Source: Deltaproteobacteria bacterium
GTDB taxonomy: Bacteria > Myxococcota_A > Polyangia > Polyangiales > Polyangiaceae
Assembly (NCBI GenBank): GCA_016218915.1
Contig: JACRCQ010000063.1
Location: forward strand, 1 to 64,000
DNA: 64,000 bases
Direction: 5' to 3'
Shown: piece after piece, positions 26,933 to 35,281 of the stretch
Position numbering within the stretch: position 1 is the first letter of the stretch
Layout of the letters: each line of letters starts with the position of its first letter
Position numbers and translations under genes: made by a program
The notes under the pieces: model-generated
What the model was told of the DNA's origin: nothing
Seen by the model: the letters and a program-made list of their open reading frames with translations, nothing else
Database searches by the model: none

Positions 26933-27683
26933 CGACGAGGGTGCCGATCGCTTCGCCCAGGCACACCCTGCGGATGTTGCCCGGAGTCGTGAGCTTGCAC
27001 ACCCGGATCGGCATCCGGTTCTCCCGGCACAGCGTCACCGCCGTCGAGTCCATCACGCCGATCTTCTGCGCAAGGAAATCATCGTAGGAGATCGTCTTGA
27101 ACATCACTGCGTCGTCGTGCTTGGCCGGATCGCGATCGTAGATCCCGTCGACCTTGGTCGCCTTGAGCAGGCAATCCGCCTGCACTTCCGCTGCGCGCAA
27201 CGCAGCCGCGGTGTCGGTGGAGAAGTAGGGATTGCCCGTGCCGGCCGCGAAGATCACCACGCGTCCGTTCTCCAGGTGCCGCATGGCGCGCCTGCGGATG
27301 TACGGCTCAGCCACCTCCCGGATCTCGATTGCGGTCAGCACGCGGGTCGCCATGCCGTGCTTCTCGAGCATGTCCTGCAGAGCCAGCGCGTTGATCACGG
27401 TCGCGAGCATGCCCATGTAGTCGCTCTGGGAGCGATCCATGCCGGCCGAGGCCCCCTTGAGCCCGCGGAAGATGTTGCCGCCACCCACCACGATGCACAG
27501 CTCGACACCCAGGGCGTAGACGCCTGCGAGGTCCGAGCAGACCGTGCGCAACACCTCGGGCTCGATGCCGAAGCCGCCCGTCTTGCCGCACAGCGCTTCT
27601 CCGCTGAGCTTCACGACGATGCGTTTGTAGACGAGGTTGGGGTCAGCGGGGGGGCGAGGGGAGTTCAGGACGGGAGTTTCCAC
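26922..27683 (-). CDS. pyrH: UMP kinase
   Basis: 253 residues from GTG 27683. Bacterial hexameric UMP kinase of the amino-acid-kinase fold: KLSGEAL (25-31), IVVGGGNIFRG, DYMGMLATVINALALQ, RRAMRHLENGRVVIFAAGTGNPYFSTD and GIYDRDPAKH. It phosphorylates UMP to UDP. Its usual neighbours tsf and frr are absent. Here it follows an MMPL transporter by 32 bp as last gene of a guaB-led run. Confidence 0.95.
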   Translation of the reverse strand: METPVLNSPRPPADPNLVYKRIVVKLSGEALCGKTGGFGIEPEVLRTVCSDLAGVYALGVELCIVVGGGNIFRGLKGASAGMDRSQSDYMGMLATVINALALQDMLEKHGMATRVLTAIEIREVAEPYIRRRAMRHLENGRVVIFAAGTGNPYFSTDTAAALRAAEVQADCLLKATKVDGIYDRDPAKHDDAVMFKTISYDDFLAQKIGVMDSTAVTLCRENRMPIRVCKLTTPGNIRRVCLGEAIGTLVVKE

Positions 27684-27715
27684 GCGGCTGCAACTACCAG
27701 CATCGCTGCGGTGGT

Positions 27716-30127
27716 TCAAGGCGCAACGCGACGTGAACCGCTCGCAGCCCACAGGCGCAGCCCGGTCGGAACGACCATCAGCGCCGCCACGAGCCCAGCC
27801 ACCACACCCAACGTTCCGAGCCGTCCAAGATCCGCGAGCCCTTCGAACCGGCATGTGATCAACGCTGCAAATCCGGCCGCCGTGGTCAGGGCCGTGGTCG
27901 ACACGTTGCGCGCCTCGCGCTCCAACGTCTCGCCGGCGCCGCACTTCTTCGCGCGATGCAGAAGGAACATCGCCTCGTCGATCGTCACCCCGATCAGCAC
28001 CGGGAGCACGAGCGCGTTGTAGGCGTGGATGCGTATGTCCAGGACGCGAGCCGCTGCCAGCACCCACGCGAGCTCGAGCAGCAGCGTGCCTGCTGCGAGC
28101 ATTCCATCGCGCACGCCCCGCATAGCCCCTGCCATCGCCAGCGCCACGAGCACCAACGCCGCGCCTGCCATCAACGGCAGATCATGCGCAAGATTGGCGC
28201 GCAGCGCCCGATCGAGCCGCGAGTAGCCCGTGATTCGCGCGGCCGGATCCACCGCCGCCACCATGGATTCCACCGAAGCCTCGTGCCCAGCCCGCGGCAA
28301 CACGTAGACCGCGGCGATCCAGCGCGAGCCTTCCTGCGCCAGGAATCGCGCGCGAAGCAGCACGCTCTCGTCGCGCTGCGCCTCGAGCACGTCGACGAGC
28401 CGCTGGGACGGAGCGCGCATCGCCTCGAACGCAGCCTCGAACCGATCGGCCGCGAATCCGGCGCGCACCAGCGCCTCGCGTAGGAGCCCGATCTTGCCGG
28501 GCAGATCGAGCGCATCGCGCTCGCGAAGACGCGCACGCTGCGTGGTCGTCGATGGAGCCAGCTCCGACAGCGAGCTCATCGACGCAATGTGCTCGGAGGA
28601 CGACGAGAGGCGATCCGCGATCGCGTCCGCACGCGCGCGCGCGATGTCCGCGTTCGCATCGTCGACCATCACGACCCACTGCCCGCCGCCACCCCCGAAC
28701 GCGCTGAAGATCTCGTTCTGCGTCTGGATCGGCGCAAGAGCGGACGGACGCACCGACAGCACGGCAGGGGCGAGCCTGGGCAGTCCGAGACCCGCGAGGA
28801 CGACGAGCGGCACCAGCGCGCTTGCAGCAAGAATCCACGGAGCCGCACGCGATTCGATGCCCTTTCGAGCCAGGCGCGGCCAACCTCCGGCAGCGGAGCC
28901 AGGCGCAGGGCCGCGCTCCAGCCACGCTCCGATCCAGGGAGTCACGATCAGGATCGCGGCTGCTGTCAGCAGCTCCCCTGCAGCGCACAGCCAGCCGAAC
29001 TGCCGCAGCGCCGCCACGCGCGACAGCCCGAGCGACGCGAACGCTGCCGCTGCCGCCAGCGCTGCCAGCAGCGTGGGCCGCGCCATCGTCGCGCGTGCCT
29101 TGCGAGCAGCTTCCGCTGCATCTAGCCCCTGGGCACGCGCGGAAAGCAGGGCCGAGTAGACGTGCACGCCGGTGTCCACGCCCACGCCGACCACTACGGA
29201 TACGAACGCCACAGCGATCGACGAGATCTCGCCAAACACCGTGCCCGCGATCGCCGCGGTCCACAGCGTGCCCAACGCGAGCGGAGGAAGCACGGCCAAG
29301 AGCGCGCGCACGCGTCTGAACATCAGGGCAAACGCGATCGATGCGAGCAGCATCGATGCAGTGCCTGACACGTACAGGTCACGACGGATCATCGCCTCGG
29401 TGGCCGCAGCGATCGCGTGTCCTCCCGTGAGATCGAATCGGAGCTCCGGCGCGCGCCCGCGCAAGGGCGCAAGCCTCGCCTCGACAGCGTCCACGAATCG
29501 ACGAGCCTCCGAGCCTCGAAGCGCGCTGCCTGAGGGCACCACGACCACGAGCCGCGCCTTGCCTTCGCTCGCAACGAGCCCGCCTGCACTCGAGAGCAAC
29601 CCCGGCGAACTCGCGCTCGCTCCCTCGCCCACCTTCATGCCCCGCTCCGACGGGAGCTGCGCGAGCCGCAGCGGATCCTTCTGCAGCATCGATGCGATCG
29701 CGCTCGCCCCTGGGCCGAGCAACAGCGCGCGGCTGTCGGCCAGCCGCTCGTCCATCCCCTTGGGCGTGAGCGCTTCCGCCAGCGCCCTCTGTGCGCCCGG
29801 AGAGGCATGCGCCCACGCGAGCGTCGGATCGCTCGACGCCCCTACCTCGATGTGATCGAGCGCAGCGCGAACCTCCGGACACCCTCGCAACGCCTCGGTC
29901 GCCGTCTGTGCACCCCACCGCACGCGCTCCGGATCCTCGCCCCGCACCAGCACCATCGCGAGATCGCCGCCGCCGAACGCTCGCGCGTACACCCGGAGCG
30001 ATGCGCCTTCGCCCGCGTCCGGCAGCAGCGCAGAGACGTCAGGTGACAGACGCAGCCCGAAGGCGACCGCGATCAGCGAGGCGACCGTAAGCGCCACCAC
30101 GATCCACTCCCACGCGCGCGCTCTCAT
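27716..30127 (-). CDS. MMPL/RND-superfamily transporter
   Basis: 803 residues with the two-fold RND arrangement: one N-terminal helix, a ~220-residue periplasmic loop, five helices (including VVVGVGVDTGVHVY), a second loop, and a final helix set (LPVLIGVTIDEAMFLLHR). The GVxxDxGxH/GxTIDE motifs are typical of predicted exporters near lipid or polyene biosynthesis. It probably moves a lipid or hydrophobic product. It lies 6 bp beyond the methyltransferase gene and 32 bp before pyrH. Confidence 0.88.
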   Translation of the reverse strand: MRARAWEWIVVALTVASLIAVAFGLRLSPDVSALLPDAGEGASLRVYARAFGGGDLAMVLVRGEDPERVRWGAQTATEALRGCPEVRAALDHIEVGASSDPTLAWAHASPGAQRALAEALTPKGMDERLADSRALLLGPGASAIASMLQKDPLRLAQLPSERGMKVGEGASASSPGLLSSAGGLVASEGKARLVVVVPSGSALRGSEARRFVDAVEARLAPLRGRAPELRFDLTGGHAIAAATEAMIRRDLYVSGTASMLLASIAFALMFRRVRALLAVLPPLALGTLWTAAIAGTVFGEISSIAVAFVSVVVGVGVDTGVHVYSALLSARAQGLDAAEAARKARATMARPTLLAALAAAAAFASLGLSRVAALRQFGWLCAAGELLTAAAILIVTPWIGAWLERGPAPGSAAGGWPRLARKGIESRAAPWILAASALVPLVVLAGLGLPRLAPAVLSVRPSALAPIQTQNEIFSAFGGGGGQWVVMVDDANADIARARADAIADRLSSSSEHIASMSSLSELAPSTTTQRARLRERDALDLPGKIGLLREALVRAGFAADRFEAAFEAMRAPSQRLVDVLEAQRDESVLLRARFLAQEGSRWIAAVYVLPRAGHEASVESMVAAVDPAARITGYSRLDRALRANLAHDLPLMAGAALVLVALAMAGAMRGVRDGMLAAGTLLLELAWVLAAARVLDIRIHAYNALVLPVLIGVTIDEAMFLLHRAKKCGAGETLEREARNVSTTALTTAAGFAALITCRFEGLADLGRLGTLGVVAGLVAALMVVPTGLRLWAASGSRRVAP

Positions 30128-30133
30128 GGCGTC

Positions 30134-30829
30134 TCAGTCCGCAGCAGCGTGGCCCTTCTTCCACGCTTCGATCAAGCGGTTCGAAAGAGGGAGCTTTCCC
30201 CAGCTCGGAACGATCGACGTCTCCAGCCCAAGCTGCGACAGTACGCCGACCAGCTCTCCGGTCGCACGGAAGTGAAGCCCCGTGCCCTTGTGAAGCCCAA
30301 GCGCTCGTCCGATGACCTCCTGCGATCGGTTGATCAGCGAGCGCAGTCCGGTCGTGCGGTCCACGTCGCGGACATACAAACGGCCTTCTGCCGACAGCGC
30401 TGCGGCTGCGCGCTGCAGCACCCGATCCTGATCCCCGGGTTCGAGGTAGTGCAGCACGTCGACCAGGAAGATCGTTCCTGACAGGGGAATCTCCAGGTCC
30501 CGCACGTCGCCGCGCTCGATCCGGATGCTGTCCAGCGTGCGAGTCGCGCTCGTCGCCTGCCGGACGCGCGCATCGTCCCAGTCCACGCCGATCGCGCGCA
30601 GGCCGGGCTGCACCGTCGCAAGTAGCACCAGAAGCAGCCCGTTGCCGCAGCCGAGATCGAACACCGGCTCAGGGAAAGGCGCGCGCGCGGCGAGCTGACG
30701 GTAGACCGGATCCCACGCGAGCTTGCCGCGCACATAGCCCTGCACGCTGCGGGAGTCGGCTCCGTAGCGGGCCGCAGCGTCGCGCATCGCGCGGTCCACG
30801 AGCTCGTGGGTGGCCGTCGCCGCGCTCAC
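30134..30829 (-). CDS. Class I SAM-dependent methyltransferase
   Basis: 231 residues, GTG start overlapping the guaB stop by 4 bp. Motif I VFDLGCGNG, acidic loop AIGVDWD, motif II/III (RGDVRDLEIPL, IFLVDVLHYL, EGRLYVRDV) define a Rossmann methyltransferase of the type paired with MMPL exporters in aryl-polyene and lipid clusters. There is no acyl carrier protein or ketosynthase in the window, so the substrate is unknown. Confidence 0.85.
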   Translation of the reverse strand: MSAATATHELVDRAMRDAAARYGADSRSVQGYVRGKLAWDPVYRQLAARAPFPEPVFDLGCGNGLLLVLLATVQPGLRAIGVDWDDARVRQATSATRTLDSIRIERGDVRDLEIPLSGTIFLVDVLHYLEPGDQDRVLQRAAAALSAEGRLYVRDVDRTTGLRSLINRSQEVIGRALGLHKGTGLHFRATGELVGVLSQLGLETSIVPSWGKLPLSNRLIEAWKKGHAAAD

Positions 30830-32286
30830 GGCGATGAACGGTAGTTCGGAGCCTCTTCGGTGATGATCACGTCGTGCACGTGGCTCTCTCGCAGCCCCTG
30901 GGCGGTGATGCGAACGAACTTCGCTTTCTGACGCAGCTCGAGGATCGTCGTGCTGCCCGTGTACCCCATGCCGGATCGTAGCCCGCCCACCAGCTGGAAC
31001 AGGATGCTCGGCAACGAGCCGCGGTAGGGCACGCGCCCCTCGATCCCTTCCGGCACCAGCTTCTCGTCCGCTGCTCCGCCTTGCCCGTAGCGATCCTTCG
31101 AGCCCTTGCGCATCGCGCCGAGCGAGCCCATCCCGCGATACGACTTGTAGCTGCGCCCCTGGAAGAGCACGAGCTCCCCAGGCGACTCGTCGGTGCCGGC
31201 GAACAGCGAGCCGATCATCACGCAGCTCGCCCCAGCCGCAATCGCCTTCGCGACGTCGCCCGAGAACTTCACACCGCCATCCGCGATGATCGGGATGTTC
31301 GCCTTGTCAGCTTCGCGTGCGCAGTCCCGGATCGCAGTGATCTGGGGCACGCCCACGCCAGCCACGATCCGCGTCGTGCAGATCGAGCCAGGGCCGATGC
31401 CGACCTTGACCGCGTCCGCTCCAGCGTCGATCAACGCCCGCGTCCCTTCGGCCGTCGCCACGTTCCCAGCGATCACCTCGATCTTCGGAAACCGCTTCTT
31501 GGTGTCGATCACGGCCTCGATCACCCCCTTGGAGTGCCCGTGCGCCGTGTCCACCACGATCACGTCGACGTCGGCCGCGGCCAGCGCTTCGCTGCGCGCG
31601 ATCCGATCCGCTCCAGGTCCGATGGCTGCGCCCACGCGCAACCGTCCGAACTCGTCCTTGACCGCGTTCGGATTGCGCTCGGCGTGCATCAGGTCCTTGA
31701 TGGTGATCAGACCCGCGAGACGTCCGGTCGCGTCCACCACCAGCAGCTTCTCGATCCTGTGCTTGTGCAGCAGCTCCCGTCCCTTGTCCGCAGACACGCC
31801 AGGGGCGACCGTGACCAGCTCGCGGGTCATCAGCGCGTGCACCGGCTGATCCAGGTTCTTCTCGAAGCGGATATCGCGCGCGGTCAGGATGCCGACCGGC
31901 TTGTCGTTTTCCACCACGGGCACGCCGCTGATGTCGTGCTCGCGCATGATGTCGAGCACCTGGCGAAGCGACAGGTCAGGACGCACCGTGATCGGATCCA
32001 CGATCATGCCGCTCTCGGCGCGCTTGACCTTTTCGACCTCGCGAGCCTGCTGCGCTGCCGTCAGGTTCTTGTGGATGATGCCGAGCCCTCCTTCGCGCGC
32101 CATCGTGATCGCAGTGCGCGCCTCGGTCACCGAGTCCATCGCAGCGCTCACCAGCGGGATGTTCAGCGAGATCCGCTCCGTGAGGCGTGTTCGTACATCG
32201 ACCTCTCCCGGCAGCACGTCGCTGTGGGCCGGCATCAGCAGCACATCGTCGAACGTCAGGCACTCGCGCAGGTTGTCGTCGAGCAT
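30826..32286 (-). CDS. guaB: Inosine-5'-monophosphate dehydrogenase
   Basis: 486 residues from ATG 32286; an in-frame ATG at 32325 would add 13. Motifs: LTFDDVLLMPAHSDV start, CBS-domain pair at ~95-205, catalytic loop GPGSICTTR with Cys303, flap RGMGSLGAM, and YRG/GGLRSGMGY. It converts IMP to XMP with NAD+, the committed step to GMP. The length is normal. guaA is not adjacent; instead the methyltransferase and MMPL genes follow. Confidence 0.96.
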   Translation of the reverse strand: MLDDNLRECLTFDDVLLMPAHSDVLPGEVDVRTRLTERISLNIPLVSAAMDSVTEARTAITMAREGGLGIIHKNLTAAQQAREVEKVKRAESGMIVDPITVRPDLSLRQVLDIMREHDISGVPVVENDKPVGILTARDIRFEKNLDQPVHALMTRELVTVAPGVSADKGRELLHKHRIEKLLVVDATGRLAGLITIKDLMHAERNPNAVKDEFGRLRVGAAIGPGADRIARSEALAAADVDVIVVDTAHGHSKGVIEAVIDTKKRFPKIEVIAGNVATAEGTRALIDAGADAVKVGIGPGSICTTRIVAGVGVPQITAIRDCAREADKANIPIIADGGVKFSGDVAKAIAAGASCVMIGSLFAGTDESPGELVLFQGRSYKSYRGMGSLGAMRKGSKDRYGQGGAADEKLVPEGIEGRVPYRGSLPSILFQLVGGLRSGMGYTGSTTILELRQKAKFVRITAQGLRESHVHDVIITEEAPNYRSSP

Positions 32287-32336
32287 CTGCAGTCCATAGC
32301 GAGGTTGGCGCGACGAGCCAAGCATGGGCGCAAAGA

Positions 32337-32770
32337 GGCTGCAGGCTTCGGGCCACCCGGCACGCTCCAGGCTTCGGGCTTCGGGCTGCAGGCTTCAGCC
32401 AAGAGCCCGCAGTCGTCGCGGATGTCCCGCGATCCCGACCGCAGCCAGCAGCCTGAGGCTGGAAGCCCAAGGCCGAGCGGCGCGCCGCGTGGGATCGCTA
32501 TTCGTCCGGCGAGTCGCATGCATCGACATCCTCGGACACGACATCGGCTTGCGAGGCGTCGTCGGGTGCGTCGTCCGCAGATGCTTCGAGACCCGAATCG
32601 GCTGGCCCATCGTCCAAGCCATCGCTACCTCCGTGGCTCTTGCTGCAAATCAAGGGCCCTTCGAGAGCCGTTCCGCATCGACGGCCCAGACTGGCACGGC
32701 AGGTTGTGCCACCGGCAGCACGAGATCGCGCGTCGGCTCGCCTGAAGCCTGTAGCCTGTAGCCCGAAGCC
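32337..32770. repeat. Inverted heptad-array pair 3
   Basis: + strand heptads at 32337-32350 and 32364-32397 (GGCTGCA, GGCTTCG, GGCTTCG, GGCTTCG, GGCTGCA, GGCTTCA), with - strand heptads at 32743-32770 (on + TGAAGCC, TGTAGCC, TGTAGCC, CGAAGCC). They enclose ~345 bp between the guaB start and the kinase stop, which shares no obvious core with loci 1 and 2. The right array abuts the stop of the kinase gene. Confidence 0.8.
32498..32653 (-). pseudogene. Possible lipoprotein remnant inside heptad element 3
   Basis: A - strand frame ending at 32498 reads an acidic low-complexity segment (GGSDGLDDGPADSGLEASAD, then DAPDDASQADVVSEDVDACDS) like the linkers of myxobacterial lipoproteins, preceded by a lipobox-like LICS. 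No start codon or full signal peptide is seen, so it is either a decayed gene or a very short peptide. Confidence 0.35.
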
Positions 32771-32775
32771 TCCTT

Positions 32776-33699
32776 CTACCCCGAAGGCCACCCCATGCGC
32801 GCACGCATCGCAGCCGCTGTTCGCGCGCGACGCATCTCCGCTCCAACCTCCTGCCACGAGGTCTGCGCTTCCTGCGCAGTGGCAAAGCGTTGCGACGCAC
32901 CCCGGGCCAGCGTGCGCGCGAAGAACTGCTCGATGACCTTTGGCCAGCGAACGCCCGTGACTTCTTCGAGCGAAGGGGGTGGACGCCCCATCTTGAGGCT
33001 CACGACCATCTTCGCTGTCACGCCTTCGAACGGCAGATGCCCGGTCAATGCACGGAACGCCACCGCTCCCGCCCCGTAGACGTCAGCTCGCTCGTCCACT
33101 CGCGCAGCGCCGCGCACCTGTTCAGGTGCCATGTAGGCAAACGAGCCAACGGTTCCATCGAACATCGTGAGCGACGGCTCATCGACCAGCCTGGCCGCCT
33201 TCTTGATCTTGGAGACCCCGAAATCGAGGATCACCGCCCGCTCACGCTCCCCTTCCCGTCGCGCCAGGTGGATGTTGCCCGGCTTCAGGTCGCGGTGCAG
33301 CACGCCAGCCGCGTGCGCGTCCACGATCCCTTGCCAGACGTCGTTCATGATCCGATCGACTTCTCCGAAAGGAAGGTCGTTTTCCTTCTTGAGACGATCG
33401 GCCAGGGATTCGCCGCGCAGGTACTCGAACACCAGCGCCAGCCCTCCGGCCGGCGTGCGAGCTGTGTCCAGCAGCGCGCAAACGAAAGGGCTCCGGATCC
33501 GGGCAGCGACCTTGGCCTCCCTCTTGAACCGGGCCACGATGTCGGTCTTTCTCGAAGCCCGCTCCAGAAGGACCTTGATCGCGACCTGACGTCGGTCTGC
33601 CAGGCACACCGCTGCCCAAACCTCACCCATGCCGCCCCTTCCGAGCAGCTCGGTGACGCGGTATCGCTGATCGATCAAGTCGCCGGCAGCAAGGACCAC
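32776..33699 (-). CDS. Eukaryote-type Ser/Thr protein kinase
   Basis: 307 residues, essentially a lone kinase domain from GTG 33699: P-loop GRGGMGEVW (20-28), catalytic Lys42 (VAIKVL), HRDLKPGN (135-142), DFG (159-161) and MAPEQ (190-194). All key residues are present. There is no membrane segment or sensor domain, and the C-terminal tail is short, Arg/Ala-rich. Cytoplasmic; substrates unknown. It is flanked on both sides by heptad arrays. Confidence 0.93.
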   Translation of the reverse strand: MVLAAGDLIDQRYRVTELLGRGGMGEVWAAVCLADRRQVAIKVLLERASRKTDIVARFKREAKVAARIRSPFVCALLDTARTPAGGLALVFEYLRGESLADRLKKENDLPFGEVDRIMNDVWQGIVDAHAAGVLHRDLKPGNIHLARREGERERAVILDFGVSKIKKAARLVDEPSLTMFDGTVGSFAYMAPEQVRGAARVDERADVYGAGAVAFRALTGHLPFEGVTAKMVVSLKMGRPPPSLEEVTGVRWPKVIEQFFARTLARGASQRFATAQEAQTSWQEVGAEMRRARTAAAMRARMGWPSG

Positions 33700-33726
33700 C
33701 GTGGTCCCACGCTAGCATTGCCGGCA

Positions 33727-33927
33727 GGCCACAGGCTACAGGCTACAGGCTGCAGATTTCCCTTCCCCCACGATCCGACGCGGTGAACGCGGGCGAATCA
33801 TCCTCGCCCAATGGGTGACCGCACGCCTTCCGTGCATCTCACCTTTGGCCGACGCCTACAAAACACCCTCAATCTCCAGTGCAACTCAGCTCGGCGGTCT
33901 GAAGCCCGAAGCCCGTGGCCTGTAGCC
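33727..33927. repeat. Inverted heptad-array pair 4
   Basis: + strand GGCCACA, GGCTACA, GGCTACA, GGCTGCA at 33727-33754. - strand heptads at 33900-33927 (on + TGAAGCC, CGAAGCC, CGTGGCC, TGTAGCC). They enclose ~145 bp in the divergent promoter region between the kinase and the YjfI-like gene, so these arrays are not confined to gene 3' ends. Confidence 0.8.
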
Positions 33928-33957
33928 TCTATCCGGCCCTCCAAAGGGGGCTTGGGT

Positions 33958-34386
33958 ATGGCCGAAATGGTGGCTAAGCTCCTGCCCATCATGGCTAGGA
34001 CCGCTCGAGACATCGAGGCGTACCTTTCGCAACTGGGGCGTCGCTACGAAGTGCTGGGCGACGGCACCTTTGCAATCGATTCGGGATCCGATTCGCCGGC
34101 CATTGCGGTCCGGGTCTCGGCCCCGATGGTCGAGGTGCGCGTGCTCATAGGCGAAGGGCCGAAGGACAGCCCTTCGGCCGAGCTCGCGCTGTTCCGAAAG
34201 ATGCTCCAACTCAACGCGACCGAGCTGCTCTTCTGCTCCTACGGTCTCGTCGGCACCCAGATCGTGCTCGGCTCCGCTCTGGAGCTGGAAAACCTCGATC
34301 TCAACGAACTCGAAGCCGTGATCGGCGACATCGACCTGGCCCTGGCGCGTCATGTTCCGCTGCTTCGCGAGCTGTCCAAGGTATAG
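33958..34386 (+). CDS. YjfI/YbjN-like protein upstream of PspA
   Basis: About 142 residues from ATG 33958; later in-frame ATGs at 33967 and 33991 are possible. Single small alpha/beta domain (DGTFAIDSGSDSPAIAVRVS, LFCSYGLVGTQIVLGSALEL, LNELEAVIGDIDLAL) resembling the YjfI (DUF2170) or YbjN/secretion-chaperone fold. The best support is context: E. coli yjfI likewise precedes a PspA/IM30 gene (yjfJ). It ends 23 bp before pspA-like. It probably binds or modulates the PspA-like protein. Confidence 0.6.
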   Translation: MAEMVAKLLPIMARTARDIEAYLSQLGRRYEVLGDGTFAIDSGSDSPAIAVRVSAPMVEVRVLIGEGPKDSPSAELALFRKMLQLNATELLFCSYGLVGTQIVLGSALELENLDLNELEAVIGDIDLALARHVPLLRELSKV

Positions 34387-34409
34387 GGCCCAACCATACG
34401 GAGCCGACG

Positions 34410-35255
<846 letters not shown>

Positions 35256-35281
35256 GACTCCCCAGCCTCACCCCGTCCGCG

